Shown here: one piece after another, positions 1 through 6,166 of the stretch
How the letters are laid out: each line of letters begins with the position of its first letter
Numbering within the stretch: position 1 is the stretch's first letter
NCBI GenBank assembly: GCA_028700875.1
Contig: JAQVRW010000089.1
Coordinates: 1-9,601, forward strand
DNA: 9,601 nt
Reading direction: 5' to 3'
Origin: Candidatus Zixiibacteriota bacterium
GTDB lineage: Bacteria > Zixibacteria > MSB-5A5 > GN15 > JAAZOE01
Notes under the pieces: model-generated
The model's database searches: none
What the model was told of the DNA's origin: nothing
What the model saw: only the letters and a program-made list of their open reading frames with translations
Position numbers and translations under genes: made by a program

Positions 1-465
1 GGCGATACCTGGACTGTTATCGACCAGTCGATGAATACCGGCCTCGGTTACGACTGGATCATCCCGAGCACTCCTTCCGATTCATGTCTGATCCGCGTCT
101 TCAACGTTTCCGGCGGCGACCCTGCGGATACCTCCGATGCCGTCTTCACGATCGTCGCCGTCGGCGAGAACCGAATCGTCGATCCGTATCCAAACCCGAC
201 GTGGGTTCAGAAGGACGGGAAGCTCACGTTCCGAGGTGAACTCAAGGCCAGTCAGGCCGGATCAATCGCTGAAATGACCATCTCCATCATGACTGTGGCC
301 GGCGAAAAGATCAAGAAGCTCTATAAATCATCTGCAAGCGGAGCCGTCGAAATAATCTGGTATTTGACCAACGAATCCGGCGAGACCGTGGCGGCCGGGC
401 CATACCTGGCGGTCATCGAATTCGCCGGGCAAACAGAGGTTAAAAAGTTCGTCGTATTGAGATGA
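1..465 (+). CDS. C-terminal part of a secreted protein with a Por/FlgD-like C-terminal domain (5' partial)
   Basis: The frame is open from base 1, so only the last 154 residues are visible. Residues about 1-52 resemble the end of an Ig-like repeat (a W-I-I-P-S-T turn, then S-C-L-I-R-V and a D-T-S-D-A-V-F-T-I strand). Residues about 59-154 match the general plan of the Por-secretion (type IX) tail or FlgD-like Ig domain: a P-Y-P-N-P entry motif at 62-66, a V-A-G-E-K-I-K-K-L strand at 99-107, a W-Y-L-T-N-E-S-G-E turn, an A-G-P-Y-L-A-V-I strand and a final K-K-F-V-V-L-R. Such domains cap large exported surface proteins or enzymes in FCB bacteria; whether it is a true type IX signal cannot be told here. 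The catalytic or binding part lies outside the window. Its stop overlaps the next start as ATGA (462-465), suggesting one transcript with the transporter genes. Confidence 0.8.
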   Translation, partial: GDTWTVIDQSMNTGLGYDWIIPSTPSDSCLIRVFNVSGGDPADTSDAVFTIVAVGENRIVDPYPNPTWVQKDGKLTFRGELKASQAGSIAEMTISIMTVAGEKIKKLYKSSASGAVEIIWYLTNESGETVAAGPYLAVIEFAGQTEVKKFVVLR

Positions 466-989
466 AGGATGACGGGAAATTCGCGGCCCGCGTGGCGCTC
501 TTTTCGGCCCTCGCCTATGTGGCCGCCCTGGTCAGCGTCTATATTCCCAATGTCAGCCTGTCTTTTGTCGTCATCTTTACCGCCGGAACCCTGTTCGGGT
601 TCAAGACCGGGCTGGCGGTCGGCGGCCTCGGGGAATTCCTCTGGACCGTCTTCAATCCGCTGGGGATGGCCCCGGTTCCGACTACTTGCGCTCAGGTAGC
701 CGCCATGATGCTGATCGGCGGTTCCGGCGTGCTGGCCGCCGGGCGATCGTATTCGATACGAACCTCCCCCCTGGGATTTGCGGCCTATGCTCTCTTTGGA
801 TTGATGACCGGATTGATCTTTCAAATCATCGTCAACGGCGTGGATACTCTTCTGTACGGCCGGTCATGGAAATACTTCGCCGCGGGACTGGTCTTTTCCT
901 TGGCCACGATCATTTCCAATGCCGTGCTCTTCCCGCTTTTCTATCCCGTCGTGGTGCGCCTGACCGCGCGGGTAAGGCGGCTGCCATGA
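462..989 (+). CDS. ECF-type transporter S-component-like integral membrane protein
   Basis: This 175-residue, very hydrophobic protein has about five or six membrane segments (roughly residues 9-27, 33-45, 48-62, 73-93, 104-126 and 137-163) and a short basic C-tail, R-L-T-A-R-V-R-R-L-P. Size and topology fit the substrate-binding S-component of energy-coupling-factor vitamin/cofactor importers, as does the mid-protein stretch G-E-F-L-W-T-V-F-N-P-L-G followed by a P-x-P-T-T-C-A-Q segment. S-components bind the substrate in the inner membrane and depend on a shared T-component and ATPase pair; none is in this window, so they would be encoded elsewhere. The start overlaps the upstream stop and the gene has no clear ribosome site of its own, so translational coupling is likely. 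Its stop overlaps the start of the outer-membrane receptor gene. The family call rests on general pattern, and the substrate is unknown. Confidence 0.7.
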   Translation: MKDDGKFAARVALFSALAYVAALVSVYIPNVSLSFVVIFTAGTLFGFKTGLAVGGLGEFLWTVFNPLGMAPVPTTCAQVAAMMLIGGSGVLAAGRSYSIRTSPLGFAAYALFGLMTGLIFQIIVNGVDTLLYGRSWKYFAAGLVFSLATIISNAVLFPLFYPVVVRLTARVRRLP

Positions 990-3001
990 ATGCCAGCCGC
1001 CGATGGATCGTTTCCCTGTTCTTGATGGTGATGATATGTTCCGGCGCCGTAGTGAACGCCGCGACCAACCCATCCGACAGCACGGTTATCCCGCCCGACA
1101 CGACGGCGGTTGATTCGTTGCCGCCGACGCCCGCATCCCCACCATCCGACAGCGCCAAGCTTCCCCCGATAGACACCGTGGCCGGGAAAACGGTTCAATA
1201 CTCGCTGCCCGTGCGATTCATCGATTCCTTGACCGCCGCTTTCGCCCGTTACTCGGAAGAATACGATATCCGGCAGTACGATCTCTACCCGCGCAACGGC
1301 GCCGACTTCATGACCTCGTTCGCCGAATATTTCGCCATGACCTATCATGAAACGCCGCTTCGGACTACCGTCCAGCCATTCGGCCTTCCCGGCCAACAGA
1401 TGACCGTCTTCTGCGGCGCCAACCGGATGCAACCGTACGACCGGGTGATTCCGGCCGATGGCTTGATCGATTTCGATGATATCGCCACGGCCGACCTCGA
1501 AGGCGCGCGGATTATCGAAGGACCGATCGCCGGGGCGGCGGCCCCCGACGGCGGCCTGAGCCTGTTGTACCTGAAACCGATGGCCATCCCCCAGGACAGG
1601 GCCCGTTCCGAATTCACCATGGAACGCGGGTCATTGGAATACGCCTACACCCGCGCCAGAGTGGCCCGGATGTTATCCAAACGGCTGGGATTCTTCCTGT
1701 CCACCGATTACCGCAAGGGGGCCAGCCGCTCGTATGGGACCAATTTTAGCGCCGATGACAGCAGCTACTGCGTGAAGACGCAACTACTCTATCATATTGC
1801 GGAGAAAACGACCTGTGAATTCTCTCTCGACGCGTATCGTCGAACCGGCGGATTCCCGGTGGAACCGGACAACGCCGGGTACGGTTTCCGGCGCCTGCGG
1901 CGCGATTATCGCCTGATTTTTTCGGTAACGCAGCATGATGTCAAAGGCGGGCAATTGGCCGGGAAATTCGAGTACCAGAAATCCAAGTCGGCCTACTCCA
2001 GCACCGTCACGACGTTTTATCGCACGCTGACCCCGCGTTTCTATCGGACGGAAATATCTTACTTGTTGCCCAAGCCTGGTCGCTTATACGAAATGACCCT
2101 CGGCGGCGGGAAGGAAAAATACACGATCGATGGCCTCGATGGCAATCGCGATTATGCCTACGTGTCAGCGTCCGGCCTGAATGATTTTTCCGGTGGACGA
2201 TTGTTTGCCATGGGACGATGGCGCATCGCGGAACACGAGCAATATGCCCCCGAAGGCACGGTCGGCCTGGTCAAAAACCTGTCGGCAGTCTCGAAAGGTC
2301 AACTCAGTGTCGGCTATCTCTGCCGCTGGCCCGATGTCGCCGACCGGATCGCCCCCGAACGATTCGGCGCTATCGGCGGCAACCCTTTCTACCTGCATTT
2401 TACCGAGTACGGCAATCCGGACTTGAATATGGAAAAGCGTCTGGCCGGCAACGCCGCGCTCGAATATCGCCGCGGCCGGATGGTTTTCTCCACCGGGATC
2501 ACCGCCGGGATGATACACGATTTGATCTATTACGACCGCCGGTATGACAGCCTGACAATGACGGTCATCCAACCGGCCAATGACAAGATTAATTTCGGCG
2601 ACCTCAGCATCAGCGTCTCGGTCGACACCCTGGGACCGTTTTACGGCATGCTGTCGGCCGCCGTGCGCAAAGTCGACTCCGACCGCTGGGGCAGTCGCCC
2701 TCCCTATTCCCCCCGCTGGCAGGTATATGGCCGTCTTGGGTTGCGGCATTACGTGGCCAAGTACAAGATTCGGGTCCGTCTTTTCGGCGACCTGAGTTAC
2801 ACCGAACTGCCGTTGTCATACCGGCGGGAGGAACTCTCCACCGGCGCCATGATCATGGGGGGATTCAACCTGTCGTTGAAAGATTTGACGTTCTATTATA
2901 TGGTCCACAACTCCCTCAACCAGTACCAGGGTCAGCCCGATGGGTATGGCTACAGCGGATGGTACAACAGTTGGGGGGTAAACTGGAAGTTTCTCGATTG
3001 A
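986..3001 (+). CDS. TonB-dependent-receptor-like outer-membrane beta-barrel protein
   Basis: The start chosen is the ATG at 986: it has AAGG at 974-977, 8 bases away, overlaps the previous stop as ATGA, and gives a good signal peptide (residues 1-25, basic then hydrophobic, cut after V-N-A). The 671-residue product continues with a Pro/Ser/Thr/Asp-rich linker (26-65), then a plug-like region (about 97-197). There P-F-G-L-P-G-Q, T-V-F-C-G-A-N-R-M, I-P-A-D-G-L-I-D-F-D-D-I and A-R-I-I-E-G-P follow the order seen in TonB receptor plugs (surface loop, target strand, IERIEIIEGP-like strand). Residues from about 205 to the end are alternating amphipathic, aromatic-rich strands typical of a barrel. 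The length is at the short end for TonB receptors (commonly 600-800 or more). No obvious TonB box or N-terminal carboxypeptidase-like domain is seen. With the S-component it probably brings a cofactor-like substrate across the outer membrane. Confidence 0.75.
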   Translation: MNASRRWIVSLFLMVMICSGAVVNAATNPSDSTVIPPDTTAVDSLPPTPASPPSDSAKLPPIDTVAGKTVQYSLPVRFIDSLTAAFARYSEEYDIRQYDLYPRNGADFMTSFAEYFAMTYHETPLRTTVQPFGLPGQQMTVFCGANRMQPYDRVIPADGLIDFDDIATADLEGARIIEGPIAGAAAPDGGLSLLYLKPMAIPQDRARSEFTMERGSLEYAYTRARVARMLSKRLGFFLSTDYRKGASRSYGTNFSADDSSYCVKTQLLYHIAEKTTCEFSLDAYRRTGGFPVEPDNAGYGFRRLRRDYRLIFSVTQHDVKGGQLAGKFEYQKSKSAYSSTVTTFYRTLTPRFYRTEISYLLPKPGRLYEMTLGGGKEKYTIDGLDGNRDYAYVSASGLNDFSGGRLFAMGRWRIAEHEQYAPEGTVGLVKNLSAVSKGQLSVGYLCRWPDVADRIAPERFGAIGGNPFYLHFTEYGNPDLNMEKRLAGNAALEYRRGRMVFSTGITAGMIHDLIYYDRRYDSLTMTVIQPANDKINFGDLSISVSVDTLGPFYGMLSAAVRKVDSDRWGSRPPYSPRWQVYGRLGLRHYVAKYKIRVRLFGDLSYTELPLSYRREELSTGAMIMGGFNLSLKDLTFYYMVHNSLNQYQGQPDGYGYSGWYNSWGVNWKFLD

Positions 3002-3008
3002 GGTGTCT

Positions 3009-3557
3009 ATGATATCGCGCCAGGAAGCCGCCGCCCTGATGGAAAGCAAGATCAGCAATATCAATCTGCGCAAACATATCTATGCGGTCGAGGCCGGGAT
3101 GATCATCCTCGCCGAACATTTCGGCGAAAACGTCGAACTCTGGGGCCTGACCGGGCTATTGCATGACCTCGACTACGACAAGACGGTCAAAGACCCCGAC
3201 CGCCACACGTTCATCACCGAGACATGGCTGGAACCGTATAACCTTCCGGCGGAGATGATCTACGCCATCCGTTGCCATCCCGGTCACGCCGAATGCAAAT
3301 CGCGGATGGACTGGTCACTCTATGCCACCGACCCCGCGACCGGATTCATCGTCGCCTGCGCCCTGATGCATCCGTCAAAAATATTGGCCAATGTCGACGT
3401 CGAGTTCATGATCCGACGGTTCGGCGAGAAGCGATTCGCCGCCGGGGCGACCCGCGAAAACATGGCCGCCTGCTCTAACCTGGCGTTGGAACTGGGCGAA
3501 TTTCTGGAACTCATCCGCACCGGCATGCTCCGCATCAACGATGTTTTGGGTTTATGA
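3009..3557 (+). CDS. Stand-alone HD-domain (HDIG-type) predicted hydrolase
   Basis: This 182-residue protein has the metal-binding set of HD-superfamily phosphohydrolases: H23, the H52-D53 pair in G-L-L-H-D-L-D-Y-D, further histidines H66, H90 and H93, and D108 in the stretch Y-A-T-D-P-A-T-G. The segment after D108 (F-I-V-A-C-A-L-M-H-P-S-K, then a basic F-A-A-G-A-T-R-E helix) matches, from memory, the small HD proteins of the COG2316 type. These are thought to cleave phosphate esters, possibly nucleotides, but the natural substrate is not established. The ATG at 3009 is preferred to the GTG at 3003 because GAGG (3000-3003) lies 5 bases upstream, overlapping the previous stop. It follows the receptor gene by 7 bases, so it is probably co-transcribed; a functional link to uptake is not shown. 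Confidence 0.85.
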   Translation: MISRQEAAALMESKISNINLRKHIYAVEAGMIILAEHFGENVELWGLTGLLHDLDYDKTVKDPDRHTFITETWLEPYNLPAEMIYAIRCHPGHAECKSRMDWSLYATDPATGFIVACALMHPSKILANVDVEFMIRRFGEKRFAAGATRENMAACSNLALELGEFLELIRTGMLRINDVLGL

Positions 3558-3674
3558 ATCGCGAAAGCCGTGAGCACATGTTTGCCTATCCCTGTATGCC
3601 GGGTCGTATCTTTGGGAAGGCGGGCTTGATTGAGAGGCTGGCGTGAGCGTCGTTCTTTGAAAGGTGGATACCTC

Positions 3675-4895
3675 ATGAAAAAGAAAATAAACCGGCGCAA
3701 ATTCATTACGCTGGCCGCAGGGGCCGGCGCCGCGCTGATGTCTCCGCGCGGATTCGGGAATCAGATACTCGCCGATGATGTCGTCCCGGACCGGGGCGTA
3801 AGCGGTGTCGTCCCCAGACGAGTGTTTGGCAAAACCGGCGTGACGATATCGCAACTCTGCCTCGGCGGGTCTTCCGTAGCAGGCGCGGATAGCCCGGCTG
3901 TACTCGACGAAGCCCTGAAACAGGGCGTGGATTGCTGGGAAATAGTATCATTCACGGGAAAGGCGTACGGCGAGTATTTCAAGAAGAATCCCGATGTACG
4001 CGCGCGAGTATTTCTTACGGCAAAAGTGTACTCGACGAACCCGACCGTCATGCAGGAGCAGTTGGACAAGGTTCTCAATGATAACGAAACATCCACGATA
4101 GACTTTCTGGCCGTACATGTGCTAGATAATGTCGAAGCGCTGAATGATGACGTAAGAAAATGGGCCGAGAAGGTCAAGAAAGAGAAGAAGATTCGGTTCT
4201 TTGGATTCTGCACCCATAAGAATATGGATGAATGTCTTCGCCGGGGCGCTGATCTGGATTGGATAGACGGAATTCAGACATTCTACAACTACCGAATGCA
4301 GAGTATCGGTAACATGGAAGAGGCTCTGCAGAAATGTCATGAGAAAGGCATCGGAATATTCACCGTCAAATCCATGGGGCTGTGTTCGCAGAAGAAAACC
4401 GAACTGCAAAAACTTCCGCTCAACGAGGAGAAACTCAATTCTCTGTTAGCCGGCCATAACATTTCCTTTGAGCAGGCCAAGTTGAAGGCAATCTGGCAGA
4501 ATCCTCATATAACGTCAATTTGCTCACTCATGCCCGGTACAGCAATACTGTTGTCGAATATCGCGGCGGCGAAGGATGAACGCCCTCTCAGTACCGAAGT
4601 CAGGAAATTGCTGGCGGATTATGCAGACGGCACCGGAAGATACTTCTGCCGACGTTGCGGCGCGTGTGATACGGCCAACGCAGATAAGATCCCCATATTC
4701 GACATCATGGAAGCGCTTATGTATTCGAGGGGATATGGTATGACGGCCCTTGCCATGAAGGTGTTTGCGCGGATACCGCCTGAGATTCGGAGCAAGATAC
4801 CGGACAGCGACTACTCCACCGCCGAACGACTCTGCCCGCAGCAAGTACCGATAGGGCAATTCATGAAGGAAGCCTATAGGGAATTGAGCGGGTAA
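3675..4895 (+). CDS. Tat-exported aldo/keto-reductase-fold protein with altered catalytic residues and C-terminal Cys cluster
   Basis: The ATG at 3675 is chosen because AAGGTGG (3661-3667) lies 7 bases upstream and the protein then starts with a twin-arginine signal: K-K-K-I-N-R-R-K-F-I at 2-11 and a hydrophobic A-rich stretch to about 23. The 406-residue product has the aldo/keto reductase (NAD(P)-linked TIM-barrel) pattern: F-G-K-T-G-V-T-I-S-Q-L-C-L-G-G at 51-65, F-L-T-A-K-V at 113-118, D-F-L-A-V-H-V at 143-149, I-R-F-F-G-F at 173-178. The catalytic Lys (K117) and His (H148) are kept. The usual D-T-A-x-x-Y segment reads E-I-V-S-F-T (89-94), so the active-site Asp and Tyr appear replaced. 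The C-terminus has C325, C328, C331 and a separate C387 followed by Pro, an arrangement like the Fe-S site of COG1453-type oxidoreductases. It is predicted to be a periplasmic, cofactor-carrying redox or binding protein; the substrate is unknown. Its GC content is lower than in the flanking transport genes. Confidence 0.85.
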   Translation: MKKKINRRKFITLAAGAGAALMSPRGFGNQILADDVVPDRGVSGVVPRRVFGKTGVTISQLCLGGSSVAGADSPAVLDEALKQGVDCWEIVSFTGKAYGEYFKKNPDVRARVFLTAKVYSTNPTVMQEQLDKVLNDNETSTIDFLAVHVLDNVEALNDDVRKWAEKVKKEKKIRFFGFCTHKNMDECLRRGADLDWIDGIQTFYNYRMQSIGNMEEALQKCHEKGIGIFTVKSMGLCSQKKTELQKLPLNEEKLNSLLAGHNISFEQAKLKAIWQNPHITSICSLMPGTAILLSNIAAAKDERPLSTEVRKLLADYADGTGRYFCRRCGACDTANADKIPIFDIMEALMYSRGYGMTALAMKVFARIPPEIRSKIPDSDYSTAERLCPQQVPIGQFMKEAYRELSG

Positions 4896-4916
4896 AGACA
4901 TGATGTCGGGTTTCTC

Positions 4917-4937
4917 GTCCCATTACATGGATGGGAC
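4917..4937 (+). terminator. Small hairpin after the reductase gene, possible weak terminator
   Basis: GTCCCAT (4917-4923) and ATGGGAC (4931-4937) form a perfect 7-bp stem with a 7-base loop, 21 bases after the reductase stop and upstream of the likely cytochrome promoter. There is no T-run behind it, so intrinsic termination is doubtful. It could instead stabilise the 3' end of the transcript. Confidence 0.3.
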
Positions 4938-4970
4938 TCGATACACCACCCTGCGAGTACAAATACCCGC

Positions 4971-4999
4971 TTGATTTTAACAACACATCGACATATATT
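4971..4999 (+). promoter_or_regulatory. Probable sigma-70-type promoter for the cytochrome gene
   Basis: TTGATT (4971-4976) and TATATT (4994-4999) are separated by 17 bases, matching 4/6 and 5/6 of the -35 and -10 consensus. They lie in an AT-rich patch between two genes. Transcription would begin near 5006, giving a leader of about 43 bases that contains the ribosome site. The call rests on sequence match alone. Confidence 0.5.
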
Positions 5000-5034
5000 G
5001 ATCCCATCGCTGTCACACGGCGGCAATCGGCAAT

Positions 5035-5041
5035 AAGGAGG
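5035..5041 (+). promoter_or_regulatory. Strong Shine-Dalgarno site of the cytochrome gene
   Basis: AAGGAGG is a full-length match to the anti-SD complement and sits 7 bases before the ATG at 5049. It is the strongest ribosome site in the window, which suggests high expression, and it fixes the start of the cytochrome. Confidence 0.8.
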
Positions 5042-5048
5042 CAGGGTC

Positions 5049-6089
5049 ATGAAACACAAATTCACGATAATTGGCATCATCGCGGTCGTGCTGATTGTCG
5101 GCGCATTCGGCCCGATATTCGGCCAGGAAAAAGAACAAAAGCCGCTTCCGACCGAGAATTTCTACAACAAGAGTCTCCATTACACCAACAAGGGCATCGC
5201 CTACATGTACTCCAAAGAATCGGGCGGGTTGGAGACTATGACCGGCGTTCCGGGCGCCGATATCGGCTGCGACAAACCGGAATGCCATGTGCGCAGCTGC
5301 GATGCCTGCCATGCGGTCGAAGCCGACGGCAAGATGACCTACTCGCTCGACCCGGCCAGGAGCCAGGAAGTATGCCAACGATGCCATCCGGTGGAGAAGG
5401 ATGATCCCGATGTCCATTTCAAATGGGGGATGAAGTGCATGGATTGCCACACCGTGCAGGAAATCCACGGCGACGGCACAGAGTACAACAGCTACAATCA
5501 ACCAGGCGTTTTGGGTTCCAAATGTGAACCATGCCATGGCGCCATCAGCCAGGGTCTCAGTCACACCGTGCACAAGGGGAAACTGGATTGCCCCACCTGC
5601 CATGTGTTGCAATCCACCACCTGTTACAACTGCCATATCGATTCCCGCCTGGCAAAAGTCAAAGGCGCGTCGCTCCAGTTGAACAACGTGCTGTTTCTGG
5701 TCAACCATAACGGCCAGGTGAAACTGGGGAATTTCCTGTCCCACGTGTACAAGAACAAAACCATGATCACTCTGGCGCCGTCGTTTGCCCATTCGATCAA
5801 GAAGGACGGTCTGAAATGCCCCGACTGCCACAACACGCAGATCGTCCGCGATATCGCCAAGGATAAGTTCAAGCTGGTGACATGGGAGAATAAGGCGATC
5901 AAGAACGCGGAGGGGATCGTGCCGGCGCTCGATGGCATGACCTGGCGAATCGTCCCGTTGACCTATGACGGGACCACCTGGACGCCTCTGGTCAATCCGG
6001 AAAAGCCTATTGTTCACTATTCAGGCTATTGCACACCCCTGACCGCCGATCAGTTCGCCAAACTGAAAGTTCCGCAGGGGAAGAAGTAG
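5049..6089 (+). CDS. Periplasmic octahaem cytochrome c (cytochrome c3/NapC-type multihaem family)
   Basis: This 346-residue protein begins with a signal peptide or anchor (residues 1-25, K-H-K then a long hydrophobic run ending F-G-Q). It has seven standard CXXCH haem sites, at C84, C109, C130, C159, C181, C192 and C257, plus one CX4CH site (C74 to C79-H80), giving eight predicted c-type haems. Extra histidines that could be distal ligands include H44, H123, H140, H172, H175, H220, H232 and H248. Residues 262-346 have no haem site and only one Cys (C328), so they may form a separate interface or domain. The protein should carry electrons in the periplasm or at the membrane; the partner and acceptor are not shown. 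I do not see features that place it in NrfA, hydroxylamine oxidoreductase or tetrathionate reductase. It follows the exported reductase-fold gene after 153 bases, with its own likely promoter, and is followed by a strong hairpin. Confidence 0.9.
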   Translation: MKHKFTIIGIIAVVLIVGAFGPIFGQEKEQKPLPTENFYNKSLHYTNKGIAYMYSKESGGLETMTGVPGADIGCDKPECHVRSCDACHAVEADGKMTYSLDPARSQEVCQRCHPVEKDDPDVHFKWGMKCMDCHTVQEIHGDGTEYNSYNQPGVLGSKCEPCHGAISQGLSHTVHKGKLDCPTCHVLQSTTCYNCHIDSRLAKVKGASLQLNNVLFLVNHNGQVKLGNFLSHVYKNKTMITLAPSFAHSIKKDGLKCPDCHNTQIVRDIAKDKFKLVTWENKAIKNAEGIVPALDGMTWRIVPLTYDGTTWTPLVNPEKPIVHYSGYCTPLTADQFAKLKVPQGKK

Positions 6090-6101
6090 GAATTAGTTGT
6101 T

Positions 6102-6149
6102 CCGCAGGGTCCTGTCCGCCGCATGCGGATGTGACCCTGCGGTAGTCTT
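6102..6149 (+). terminator. Long GC-rich hairpin after the cytochrome gene, probable terminator
   Basis: CCGCAGGGTC (6102-6111) pairs perfectly with GACCCTGCGG (6133-6142), a 10-bp stem. Inside it a second stem, TCCGC (6115-6119) with GCGGA (6125-6129), encloses a 5-base loop. A short T-containing tail (TAGTCTTT, 6143-6150) follows. The structure begins 12 bases after the cytochrome stop. Because the T tract is weak, it may work as a terminator or as an mRNA-protecting structure. Confidence 0.6.
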
Positions 6150-6166
6150 TAGGCAAGGGTGCTGCA

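Noticed and set aside
686..985. Upstream extension of the outer-membrane receptor frame to an ATG at 686
   Set aside because: It would overlap most of the S-component gene, encodes an Arg-rich non-exported sequence, and hides a clear signal peptide that begins at 986 with a proper ribosome site.
321..1620. Several - strand frames opposite the S-component and receptor genes
   Set aside because: They are Arg/Gly-rich, overlap each other and sit opposite well-supported genes joined by ATGA overlaps.
3003..3008. GTG start at 3003 for the HD hydrolase
   Set aside because: No ribosome site lies before it, whereas the ATG at 3009 has GAGG 5 bases upstream.
3630..3674. Earlier ATG at 3630 for the reductase-fold gene
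   Set aside because: It adds 15 residues in front of the twin-arginine signal and lacks a ribosome site; the ATG at 3675 has one.
3558..3674. Possible promoter TTGCCT (3582-3587) / TATCTT (3607-3612) before the reductase-fold gene
   Set aside because: The 19-base spacing and weak -35 match are not enough to call it; the 117-base spacer probably does hold a promoter, but I cannot place it.
5013..6017. 334-codon open frame on the - strand opposite the cytochrome
   Set aside because: The + strand frame has eight haem motifs and a strong ribosome site; the antisense frame has no recognisable domain and is a shadow.
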